Of a stretch of DNA of 46,778 bases, positions 16,602 through 24,499 are shown one piece after another. The first letter of the stretch is position 1. Each line of letters begins with the position of its first letter. Location of the stretch: assembly GCA_964621615.1 (NCBI GenBank), contig CAZUMW010000037.1, forward strand, positions 1 through 46,778. Reading direction: 5' to 3'. The notes under the pieces are model-generated. The model was given only the letters and a program-made list of their open reading frames with translations, was not told the origin of the DNA and searched no databases. A program made the position numbers and the translations under genes. The DNA comes from CAZUMW01 sp964621615 (lineage in GTDB: Bacteria > Desulfobacterota > WTBG01 > CAIYCZ01 > CAIRTM01).

Positions 16602-17837
16602 CTATGTACAGCGCTGTGTGCCGATACCACCTGCGCTATTGGAGCAGACCCTGCCTTTTCCCTTTATGAGAAATTTAACGCCCTCATCGAGCCCCTCCAG
16701 CGTCAGCTCAAACATTGGAAAAATGTCCCGTATAATACGCAGCGATTTAATGCGGTCCCACCGGTACCGGGGCAGGGGATTGAGCCAGATGCTGTCTGGA
16801 AAGGCATCACGGATTCTCCGTAGCCATACAATTCCCGGCTCGTCATTATAGTACCAGTAGTCAACAGCCCCGTTTGCCCAGGTCAGCTCTGACGGAGCCA
16901 TTTCTGCATCTCCCACCAGAATAACCTTATAATCTGAATCCTCGGCTTTTATATAATCAAGTGTTGAAATGGTGTCTGAACCGCTCATGTTGGTTCGCAG
17001 ATCCTGATAGATGCAGTTGTGAAAATAAAAGTGTTTAAAGCGGCTTATTTGTGAAGCGGCAGCCGAGAAAAGCCGCTCGACAAGCTCGGAATGCGGAGTC
17101 ATAGAGCCGCCCACATCCATTAACAGTATTACTTTTGAGCTTTTTTTCAGGCGCGTTTCCCACACAAGCTCGATGTCGCCTGCATTCTTGCATGTTGCAT
17201 CAACGGTTGCATCGACATCAAGCTGGTCGCCCTCTCCGGCGGGCAGCAGAGATCGCAGATGTGACAGCGCAACTTTCATCTGCCGGGTGTCAAGCGTGCG
17301 GTCGCTGGAATAGTTTCTAAATGTGCGCCGCTCGGCAACCTGAACGGCTCGCCGGTTTCTGGATTTGCCCTGGCCGATGCGTATGCCTGCTGGGTTGTAC
17401 CCCCAGGCCCCCTGGGTGGATGTGCCGCTGGTGCCGATGTGGCGGTTTCCGCCGTAATCGCTTGAGTAGTCGGTATCATTGCGCTGCTCGATAAGCTGCC
17501 GCTCAAAATTACGCAGCACATCATCGAGATCGAGCTCGTGAAGCTGATTTTTCTCCTCTTCTGTCAGCTGCAGATCGCGGGTCTGACGCAGGCAGGAAAG
17601 AACCCGGTCAAGCAGCTCATCAGTTGTTTCAATACCTTCAAATGTATCAAGAAACGCGACATCATACCGGTCAAAGTGGATTTCGTTTTTCACAAGAATC
17701 GAGCGGGCGATATGGTAGAAGCTGGTAAGGCTGCATTTGTTGAGGTTTTCAGCAAGGGCCCGATGGAGGGTGATCCATTCATGGAGCGTTACCGGTATGC
17801 CTTTTGCTCTAAGATTGAGAAAGAAATTAATAAACAC
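16602..17837 (-). CDS. VWA-domain protein, CoxE-like
   Basis: 411 residues from the chosen start. The N-terminus (VFINFFLNLRAKGIPVTLHEW) and helical region match CoxE-like proteins. A basic, Arg-rich linker follows, and the C-terminal half is a von Willebrand A domain whose MIDAS motif reads LLMDVGGSM (D-x-G-x-S, where relatives often have D-x-S-x-S). CoxE/MoxR pairs act as chaperones that load cofactors or remodel complexes. The GTG at 17835-17837, with AGAGGT upstream, overlaps the end of the MoxR gene by 11 nt and restores the family N-terminus; the ATG at 17867 is an alternative. No carbon-monoxide dehydrogenase or other obvious client is nearby. Confidence 0.85.
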   Translation of the reverse strand: MFINFFLNLRAKGIPVTLHEWITLHRALAENLNKCSLTSFYHIARSILVKNEIHFDRYDVAFLDTFEGIETTDELLDRVLSCLRQTRDLQLTEEEKNQLHELDLDDVLRNFERQLIEQRNDTDYSSDYGGNRHIGTSGTSTQGAWGYNPAGIRIGQGKSRNRRAVQVAERRTFRNYSSDRTLDTRQMKVALSHLRSLLPAGEGDQLDVDATVDATCKNAGDIELVWETRLKKSSKVILLMDVGGSMTPHSELVERLFSAAASQISRFKHFYFHNCIYQDLRTNMSGSDTISTLDYIKAEDSDYKVILVGDAEMAPSELTWANGAVDYWYYNDEPGIVWLRRIRDAFPDSIWLNPLPRYRWDRIKSLRIIRDIFPMFELTLEGLDEGVKFLIKGKGRVCSNSAGGIGTQRCT

Positions 17838-18681
17838 GGCGCGACCTCTTGCTGGTCGAGTATGCATAATGCGGGCTGTCGCTGTTGGTGAGAAGGTCGA
17901 TATCCTCTTTTTTCTTTAGAAGCATGCCGAGAAAGGGCAGCTCTTTCTTGATTGAATCGTATGGAACCCCGCCGAGCTGCAGTGCCTGAAGCCAGTCTAT
18001 CAACTCGCTGGTAGAGGGCTTTTTTCGAAGCATATCGAATTTGCGGACCCAGTAAAATTTTTTCAGCGCCTCGCGAAGCAGCTTTTTTTCTATGTCGGGA
18101 AAATGAACCCTGATTATTTCTTCCATCAGCTCATCGCCGGGGAATGCGATATAGTGGAAAATGCAGCGGCGCAGAAAGGGGTCGGGCAGCTCTTTTTCGC
18201 TGTTTGAGGTTATAATGACGATGGGGCGGTGCTTTGCCGCGATGGTCTCTCCTGTTTCGTGGATATAAAAGCTCATTTCATCGAGCTCGTTCAGCAGGTC
18301 GTTCGGGAATTCAATATCAGCTTTATCGACTTCGTCGATTATCAGTACGACCTGCTCGGGTGAGGCAAATGCCTCTCCAAGCTTGCCGAGCTTTATGTAC
18401 CGGCCGATATCGGAAACGTCACTGTCGCCGAAACGGGCGTCGTTCAGGCGCTTAACCGTATCATATACATACAGGCCATCCTGCGCCTTTGTTGTAGATT
18501 TGACATTCCAAATATAGAGTTTTTTGTTAAGAGCTTTTGCAATAGCTGAGGCAAGCAGCGTTTTTCCGGTTCCGGGCTCTCCCTTGACAAGAAGCGGCCT
18601 TCCCAGTGCAATAGATACGTTTACCGCATCGCGCAGTTCGGGTGAGATAACATAATCGGCAGTACCGTGAAAATAGTCCAT
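17827..18681 (-). CDS. MoxR-type AAA+ ATPase
   Basis: 284 residues, normal for the family. Walker A GEPGTGKT (34-41), Walker B VVLIIDEVDKAD, sensor-1 IVIITSNSEKELPD and an arginine-finger region FLRRC are all present. The open frame extends 14 codons upstream, but the ATG at 18679-18681 has AGGAT eight nt upstream and gives the usual start. The gene overlaps the VWA gene, so the two are translationally coupled; such pairs form complexes in which the ATPase and VWA partner remodel or activate a client protein. The client here is unknown. Confidence 0.93.
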   Translation of the reverse strand: MDYFHGTADYVISPELRDAVNVSIALGRPLLVKGEPGTGKTLLASAIAKALNKKLYIWNVKSTTKAQDGLYVYDTVKRLNDARFGDSDVSDIGRYIKLGKLGEAFASPEQVVLIIDEVDKADIEFPNDLLNELDEMSFYIHETGETIAAKHRPIVIITSNSEKELPDPFLRRCIFHYIAFPGDELMEEIIRVHFPDIEKKLLREALKKFYWVRKFDMLRKKPSTSELIDWLQALQLGGVPYDSIKKELPFLGMLLKKKEDIDLLTNSDSPHYAYSTSKRSRRVY

Positions 18682-19004
18682 AATAATATCCTCTATCTTG
18701 CGGGCGTGTGAATAAAAAAACATATAAAAAGGGTTAACGAAAAATTATACGGGAGCATATACCGGGTGTCAAACGCGAAATGACTGAACTATATTGGTAT
18801 CGAAACAATGCTGTGTCTTGGAGATGAGTGCCCCCCAGGATTATATTGCAATTACCGGTAGTTTATATTATTTGTAAAACGTAATTTTCATTGGGAAATT
18901 TTATCAATAACAGACAGATGAGCACAGGCGTGAGTCGCTGTATGAGTTTTGTCAGTGCTGTAATTGATATAAAAAATGTGTGAGCCTGTGCGGAAGGATA
19001 CAAA
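18682..19004. other. Divergent intergenic region, no gene recognised
   Basis: 323 nt between the MoxR gene (minus) and the metallo-beta-lactamase-fold gene (plus). It holds the ribosome-binding sites of both genes and a spaced inverted repeat GCACAGGC ... GCCTGTGC at about 18918 and 18987, too far apart to be a simple terminator. I see no convincing promoter pair or small gene. An open frame on the minus strand here lacks any family features. Confidence 0.5.
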
Positions 19005-20000
19005 TTGCAGAGTGTTATAATAAGTTTTTTGATCATTACATTAATATGTTTTGCCGTATTGCTGGTGATGTTCGAGCTTGTGCGGTTCAGCAGCGGAAAA
19101 CAAAAGGCTGCAGAGCTGATTAATGAAACAGCCGTTGATAATCTGGAGGGTATAGGAGAGACTTCAGAGCTGTCAATTATTCCATTGATTGACTGGTATA
19201 CAGGAAACGACTCGCTTAAAGGAGAGGCAGGGCTTTCATACCTCATAAAAACAGACAGGAATACGATATTGTTCGATGTCGGGTTTGATTATCCGGCACA
19301 GGGAAATAAAACCGCCTTGCAGCATAATATGGATCAGCTCGGTATCAGCCTTGATGAAATTGATACTATTGTTATTTCGCACGCACATCCCGATCATGTC
19401 GGCGGGCGGAAATGGCAGCGGGCACATTCATTTTCGCCGGCACGGACCCAGATACATCTAGGCAACAAAGTGGTGTATTCGCCGATTAAAATGACATACC
19501 CGGGGCTCACACCAGTTCAGCTGGACGGGCCTTTTGTTATCGCGCCGGGTGTTGCAAGCATCGGCCCGATACCCGCACAGCTTTTTTTAATGGGTTGGGT
19601 GCAGGAGCAGGCACTTGCTGTTAATGTTGCCGGCAAGGGGATTGTTTTGATCGTCGGGTGCGGCCATCAGGGGCTGAAAAATATTCTTGCCCGCACCGAA
19701 GCGCTGTTTGATGAGCCACTTTACGGTATTGTCGGCGGTCTGCATTATCCGGTAACCGCCTCACGCATAGCGCCGTTTGGGCTTCACGTACAGAAGCGTT
19801 TCGCTACCGGGAAATTGCCGTGGAAACCGATAACTGCTGATGAGGTGGCGGAAAATATTGATTTTTTGCAGCGATACAATCCCCGGCTGGTTGCTTTGTC
19901 GGCACATGACAGCTGTGACGCCAGCATCGGCCAGTTCCGCGAAGCCTTCCCTGAAGCATATTGCGATGTTAAGGTCGGCAGCCCAATAACGGTTGCCTGA
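19005..20000 (+). CDS. Membrane-anchored metallo-beta-lactamase-fold hydrolase
   Basis: 331 residues. An N-terminal transmembrane helix (about 4-24) anchors a metallo-beta-lactamase fold. The metal-binding motif SHAHPDHVGG (125-134) gives the HxHxDH signature, with further ligands in VGCGHQG and a late GLHYP. The layout is that of the MJ0296-like/dihydropterin synthase-related group of MBL proteins, whose members have poorly known substrates. The start is TTG (19005-19007) with AAGGA close upstream; the membrane helix would be lost from later starts. The upstream MoxR gene is divergent and an HD hydrolase follows 58 nt later. Confidence 0.85.
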   Translation: MQSVIISFLIITLICFAVLLVMFELVRFSSGKQKAAELINETAVDNLEGIGETSELSIIPLIDWYTGNDSLKGEAGLSYLIKTDRNTILFDVGFDYPAQGNKTALQHNMDQLGISLDEIDTIVISHAHPDHVGGRKWQRAHSFSPARTQIHLGNKVVYSPIKMTYPGLTPVQLDGPFVIAPGVASIGPIPAQLFLMGWVQEQALAVNVAGKGIVLIVGCGHQGLKNILARTEALFDEPLYGIVGGLHYPVTASRIAPFGLHVQKRFATGKLPWKPITADEVAENIDFLQRYNPRLVALSAHDSCDASIGQFREAFPEAYCDVKVGSPITVA

Positions 20001-20058
20001 GGGACGTGTGCTGAAAAAGGCGTGAACATACTCCCATAGTATTTAACTCAATTACTAT

Positions 20059-20577
20059 ATGCATCATACCTCGTGTTTAGTTGAAAAAGCCTTCAATTTT
20101 GCTCGTCAAGCTCATGCGGGACAGATGAGAAAGTATACCAATGAGCCTTATATTGTACATCCGGAAGCGGTTGCACGGACTGTTTCCACGGTTACCGATG
20201 ATGAGGAAATGATTGCTTCAGCACTGCTTCACGATGTTGTTGAAGATACCGATGTGTGTATTGAGGATATACGGGAGCATTTCGGAACCCGGGTTGCCGA
20301 ACTGGTTGAAGGTGTTTCAGATGTGTCCGTACCTGAAGACGGGAACCGGAAACGAAGAAAAGCTATAGATCGTGTATATTATGCACAGGTCCATCCGGAT
20401 GCAAAGACGATCAAGCTGGCTGATATTATAGATAACATTCCGTCTGTTATAGCCCATGACCCCGGGTTTGCACCGGTGTATATGCAGGAAAAAAAATTGC
20501 TTCTGGGCGTGCTGCGGGATGGAAATCGTTATCTGTTTAAGCGTGCACAGGAAATGGTGGAAAAATATTATACATGA
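20059..20577 (+). CDS. SpoT/MESH1-like HD-domain phosphohydrolase
   Basis: 172 residues, a stand-alone HD domain like the hydrolase half of RelA/SpoT and the small alarmone hydrolases. The motifs FARQAHAGQMRKYTNEPYIVHP (about 14-35), LLHDVVEDTD (about 56-65) and the late IKLADIIDNI (about 109-118) are in the order typical of ppGpp hydrolases. It has no synthetase, TGS or ACT domain, so it may trim (p)ppGpp or another pyrophosphorylated nucleotide. The ATG has no clear Shine-Dalgarno. It converges with the transglycosylase gene on the other strand. Confidence 0.85.
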   Translation: MHHTSCLVEKAFNFARQAHAGQMRKYTNEPYIVHPEAVARTVSTVTDDEEMIASALLHDVVEDTDVCIEDIREHFGTRVAELVEGVSDVSVPEDGNRKRRKAIDRVYYAQVHPDAKTIKLADIIDNIPSVIAHDPGFAPVYMQEKKLLLGVLRDGNRYLFKRAQEMVEKYYT

Positions 20578-20608
20578 GAAAACATGGGCAGGTAATAAGA
20601 CTATTTTA

Positions 20609-21385
20609 TTACACAACAGTTGAATTGGTAAGATATTCGTTGATTCTTCTGATATAATCGCGGGTTTCGCGGGGATAGCTCCCCCCGTGTGTATCGACAT
20701 TCCCCATTCCCCAGTTGTAGGCTGCAAGGGCTTTTTCCACATCACCGCTATAGCGGTCAAGCAGCCTGCGCAGATATCTCGTACCCGCCATGATGTTTTC
20801 TTCCGGATCATAGGGGTTCTGCAGGCCAAGCTCTTCAGCGGTTTCAGGCATTATCTGCATAAGTCCCATTGCCCCTTTTGATGATGTTGCTGAAGGGTCA
20901 AAACCGCTTTCCGCCCGGATGACAGATCTGAGAAGTGAGGTATCGATATCGTAATGACGTGATGCTTTTTGAATAATATCTTCTATATGCTTCTGTTTAG
21001 TGACGGTCTCAGTGTCAAAATCCGTATACGGCTGTAAGTGATTTGACAGGCCAGATAGTCTTGTATGATCTGTGGTGCCTGTACAGCGGGTCCGGCCGAG
21101 CGGCTGCACGAGGGTGTACAGGGCATTGATGGATGATGAATCAGAAAACAATGAAGCGGCAGCTGTTTTATCAGGCAGTGTGCTGACATTATGTGCTGCA
21201 TCAGGCAATTTTGTTAATGGTCCGTTATTGTTTAACTTTTCTGAAAGCAGCTCATGAAATGCAGCTCCCGCGCCTGACAGCGAAGGCGTGCGGCAATGTT
21301 GACCTTCAGCACTGTGCTGCAGCGATGAGCACAGTGTATTCATCATAAGATAAAAATGCATCTGTCCTATCATAATGAGCCCCAT
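20609..21385 (-). CDS. Lytic transglycosylase, SLT domain
   Basis: 258 residues. The C-terminal 110 residues are a soluble-lytic-transglycosylase fold that cleaves peptidoglycan: the catalytic Glu lies in IRAESGFDPSATS, followed by GAMGLMQIMPETA, NPYDPEENIMAGTRYL and AAYNWGMGNVD. The first 140 residues are variable, Ser/Ala-rich and without a classical signal peptide, a layout seen in FlgJ-like or secreted muramidases; export route unclear. The ATG at 21383-21385 has AAAGG five nt upstream. An AT-rich hairpin (20592-20612) overlaps the stop codon between it and the convergent HD gene. Confidence 0.88.
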   Translation of the reverse strand: MGLIMIGQMHFYLMMNTLCSSLQHSAEGQHCRTPSLSGAGAAFHELLSEKLNNNGPLTKLPDAAHNVSTLPDKTAAASLFSDSSSINALYTLVQPLGRTRCTGTTDHTRLSGLSNHLQPYTDFDTETVTKQKHIEDIIQKASRHYDIDTSLLRSVIRAESGFDPSATSSKGAMGLMQIMPETAEELGLQNPYDPEENIMAGTRYLRRLLDRYSGDVEKALAAYNWGMGNVDTHGGSYPRETRDYIRRINEYLTNSTVV

Positions 21386-21597
21386 TTAAACCTTTTACAG
21401 TAATAAACAAATTTCATGCCATGAATAGTTTTTCACTGTGTGCTCTTGCTGAGACATGATTCGATGGGTATATATAAAGTAAGAATATGCGTAATAGTAT
21501 TCGCACTGCGATCGGACCGTGATCGGTATAAAAATATGTAGCCAGACTGATATAAATCGATTTCGATCCCGACAATAAAAACTGTTCGGTTATTACA

Positions 21598-22152
21598 ATG
21601 AAACTGGTTGATATTTTTGAGAACAATGTACCCGTTCTGCTATTGTGTGTTTTGTTTTTAGCCGGCTGCAGCGCCGACGTGAACAGCGCCGGCTCACCGG
21701 ACACTGTGCGGGCGGAATATGCACAGCAGGAGGAGCGTAGCATGTGTGAGGATATACGAAAAAGAACTGACAGCGAGTGGCAAAAGCTGCTGACAGAGCG
21801 CCAGTATGAAATAACGCGCAGGAAGGGTACCGAGCCGGCCTTTACCGGCAAATATTATGATTGTTATGAAAAAGGAACATACTGCTGCGTGTGCTGCGGG
21901 AAGCCGCTTTTCAGCTCAGCAGATAAGTTTAAATCCGGGACCGGGTGGCCGAGCTATACGCGGCCGGTACATGATACTGCTGTATATGAAAAAAGTGACC
22001 ATACCTGGGGAATGATCAGGACAGAGGTGCTCTGCTCATGCTGTGATGCGCACCTTGGCCATGTTTTCACGGACGGGCCTCCGCCGACAGGGAGGCGCTA
22101 TTGCATCAATTCAGCTGCGCTTGTGCTGAAAAAAGACGCCCCGGATCAGTGA
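21598..22152 (+). CDS. msrB: Lipoprotein peptide-methionine (R)-S-oxide reductase MsrB
   Basis: 184 residues. Reduces methionine-R-sulfoxide in oxidised proteins. A lipoprotein signal with lipobox LAGC (Cys24) predicts attachment to a membrane on the periplasmic side. The MsrB fold carries zinc-site Cys97/Cys100 and Cys146/Cys149, GWPSY (116-120), HLGHVF and the catalytic RYCINSAAL with Cys169. The catalytic residue is Cys, not selenocysteine. The stop lies 1 nt beyond the stop of the convergent cytochrome fusion gene, so their transcripts overlap. A periplasmic repair enzyme next to a periplasmic redox operon makes functional sense, but no shared regulation is visible. Confidence 0.93.
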   Translation: MKLVDIFENNVPVLLLCVLFLAGCSADVNSAGSPDTVRAEYAQQEERSMCEDIRKRTDSEWQKLLTERQYEITRRKGTEPAFTGKYYDCYEKGTYCCVCCGKPLFSSADKFKSGTGWPSYTRPVHDTAVYEKSDHTWGMIRTEVLCSCCDAHLGHVFTDGPPPTGRRYCINSAALVLKKDAPDQ

Positions 22153-23567
22153 TACACCTTTTCATAATAGACATCATAGTCAAATGACGGGCTGTGAGAT
22201 TCATTATGACAGCCGGTACATGTATTCTTTTCTGTTTTTCCGTAGGGCACCGTCTGATAAAGAACATGATCGCCTCCGGCACCGTGGCATGCCTCACACT
22301 GCACATTAATCATATCGGGATCAAGATCCGGGCGTGAAAGCCCTCCCGCATAGCCGAACCCGGTTGTATGGCAGGGAACGCACTCAGGGTTGTAATCCTG
22401 GTTTCTTACGGCCAGGGATTCGAATGCATCGGCGTGCTGTGTCATTCGCCACCGTCCGGCCTGCCTGACATGACACTGCATGCAGTGATCTGATCCGATA
22501 TAAAAAAGGCCATCCGCAGGCTCCTGCTTGTCAATGTCAAAAAGCTCATCACGATACTCAGCAAGACGAGCATGAAACTCATCAATAAGGGCACTTAGCT
22601 CACGGTCTTCAGGCACTTCGGGGCCGAGTTTTTTAACTGACGAATCGATGTTCAAAAGCTGTTTGTCCCTGGTGAAAGACAGCATGATTCTGCCTACGTG
22701 CTGACCGTAATATCCTGCCTTGAAAATGCGGGTCCCGTTTACTATATAGGGATCTTCAGTCACCTCATAGCCGTGTCCGCACAGGATAATATCTATCCCG
22801 TCTATTGTTCGGGCAATGTCCTGTGCCTGCGTCAAACCGACGTGTGCAAGGACAACGACCGCGTCGACGGACGGTTTCAATGCCTCTACCTGACAGCGAA
22901 TCGACTCATATTCATCGGCAACTTTTATTTGTATCGTGCTGTTATCATTGTGTGCAGTAATTGTTGACGCGTACCGTGATGCGACAGCACCGATGAACGC
23001 AATTTGAACGGTGCCGTATGTCCGCACGATTGACGGTTCGGCAGCAGGCTGGCCTGACCGGGCAGAAAACAGATTTGCGCTGACAGGTGTAATTCCGTGC
23101 TGCAGGAGGTTTTCGAAGAGGTAGTCGGCACCAAACCCGAAATCATTGTTTCCGGGAGTATATATGTCATAATCCATCAGCGCCATTGCTCGCAAGAGAA
23201 ACCCGGTTTTGATTTTCGGCAGTAAGCCCGGACGCGATATAATGTTGCCGGTATCAATTATGGTGAGGTGTCTGCTTGTTGAGGCGATGGAGTCAATATA
23301 GGCTGCCCTCCGGGCAACCCCGCCGAGCGGCTTTGAATGTCACCCGCACGGCTCAAGCTCTCCGAGCACATCACCCGTATACAGCAGCGTGACGGCTGTT
23401 GCGCCGTATTTGTCACACCCGTATGCAAAAAATAAAAGGGCGAGCATGCAGATTATAATAAGAACATATTGAGTGCAGTTATTGAGGCGTGCACCCTTCC
23501 GGCGGCAGGAACTCCTGTGCCGCAGTACGTGTGCTGTCACAGAGGTTAATGCGATACGGGTTTTCAT
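22146..23567 (-). CDS. 5'-nucleotidase-like metallophosphatase/tetrahaem cytochrome fusion, candidate selenoprotein (Sec76)
   Basis: One frame of 473 residues interrupted only by TGA at 23340-23342 (residue 76). N-terminus: hydrophobic segment about 34-50 ending at Cys51, a lipoprotein-like or membrane anchor. Residues about 58-320 are a UshA-like metallophosphatase: YTGDVLGELEPCG-(TGA), GGVARRA shortly after, GNNDFGFG (139-146), VLAHVG (His242) and CGHG (His265). Residues about 355-473 carry four CXXCH haem sites (362, 396, 424, 450), like cytochrome c554. The ATG overlaps the upstream decahaem gene as ATGA. In relatives I recall, the interrupted position is Cys (EPCGC). A SECIS-like hairpin follows the TGA. 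Alternatives: recent nonsense mutation or sequencing error. Without read-through, the fragments would be 75 and at most 349 residues. Confidence 0.75.
23301..23342 (-). promoter_or_regulatory. Candidate bacterial SECIS element at in-frame UGA
   Basis: Counting the U of UGA as 1, bases 24-42 form GGUUGCCC-GGA-GGGCAGCC: an 8-bp stem with one G-U pair (genomic 23301-23319). The loop starts 28 nt after the UGA and begins GG. As I recall, the bacterial SECIS consensus asks for a small apical loop of 3-14 nt with G in its first two positions, a stem of 4-16 bp and a UGA-loop distance of 16-37 nt; all are met. A second small stem CCGC/GCGG occurs just before. The region is GC-rich, so chance hairpins are possible. 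Confidence 0.55.
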
Positions 23568-24496
23568 CGGATTAACCCTCCCCGATGAACCTGAGATGGC
23601 AGATCTGAGCCGTGAATCATGCTGTGGCATTGCGTACACGATGTAAGAAGTGATGCTGCTGTCGGGTGTGTTTCTGTGGGGTCGTGTTTGTGCCCCCGGT
23701 GGCAGCGGAGGCATAGAAACGGCTCTGACTGCCTGAGAAGGTTGTTTGCAATAGAGCCGTGCGGGCTGTGACAAATAGTGCACTCTTCAGCAACAGGAGC
23801 GTGCTCATATACAAAAGGGCCCTGGTATTCGGTGTGACAATCAAGGCACAGATCATTTACCGATGAGCTGCCTGAAAAAAAAGGCAGGTCGCGATGCGGG
23901 GGGTGGCACGTGCTGCAGGGCATTTTGTTTTCGACAACAGGATGGTGTGAGGGAAGCCTGCATCGCGCTTTAATATCAGGGTGGCAGCCAAAGCACAGGC
24001 CCGGCTCCGGCCTGGAAAGCAGGTGCGCTCGCGATTCAGCATGCTCGGTATGGCACCGGGTGCAGTCGATACCATGCGTATCGTGTGTGTCAGCGAGGAA
24101 ACCATAGCCGGATATGTTCTCATGGCAGCGGCGGCAGACTGCTGAACGCTCCTCCGGCAAAAGGCGGTCAAAATGTATTATGGTGTTGTTGTCAGGATCA
24201 GCCCGGTGAAGGCTGCCCGGCCCGTGACAGGATTCGCACCCCATAGTGTCATTTGATCCTGATCCATCGGACAGTCTGGTGTGAAAGCTGTTCATAATAT
24301 GCGGATCGGTCGAGCGGTGGCAGATAAGACACGTATCATTTCCGATATAAAAAGCTGATGAAAGCTCGGGCATATCTGACCGGGGCTTTTCAGGATTGAT
24401 CGACAGGCAGCCCGAACAGCAGGCAGCAAGTGCTGCGGCTGTGCCTATAAAGAAAAGCGCTGTTGTTTCGAGTATAAAAGAATATACGGTGTTCAT
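23564..24496 (-). CDS. Decahaem c-type cytochrome, lipoprotein (DmsE/MtrA-like)
   Basis: 310 residues with exactly ten CXXCH sites (56, 87, 121, 145, 168, 194, 217, 239, 262, 287). A signal peptide ends in a lipobox LAAC (Cys26). Spacing and the YIGNDTCLICH start with a later GPGSLH motif match the DmsE/GSU2203 family of decahaem cytochromes related to MtrA, which carry electrons across the periplasm and through the outer membrane. It starts 3 nt after the heptahaem gene and overlaps the downstream fusion gene by ATGA, so the three are one operon. No MtrB-type porin is adjacent; the barrel at 31384 is too short and looks different. Confidence 0.93.
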   Translation of the reverse strand: MNTVYSFILETTALFFIGTAAALAACCSGCLSINPEKPRSDMPELSSAFYIGNDTCLICHRSTDPHIMNSFHTRLSDGSGSNDTMGCESCHGPGSLHRADPDNNTIIHFDRLLPEERSAVCRRCHENISGYGFLADTHDTHGIDCTRCHTEHAESRAHLLSRPEPGLCFGCHPDIKARCRLPSHHPVVENKMPCSTCHPPHRDLPFFSGSSSVNDLCLDCHTEYQGPFVYEHAPVAEECTICHSPHGSIANNLLRQSEPFLCLRCHRGHKHDPTETHPTAASLLTSCTQCHSMIHGSDLPSQVHRGGLIR

Positions 24497-24499
24497 GTG

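Noticed and set aside
21598..22152. MsrB as a second selenoprotein
   Set aside because: The catalytic position is encoded as Cys169 and no in-frame TGA occurs before the normal end.
22146..23195. Treating the 349-codon frame as a complete gene
   Set aside because: It lacks the phosphatase N-terminus and has GGVARRA and other conserved sequence in frame upstream, up to the TGA.
23340..23342. Whole-genome recoding of TGA (alternative genetic code)
   Set aside because: TGA ends dnaK, msrB, the rhodanese gene and others at the expected family C-termini, so recoding must be local.
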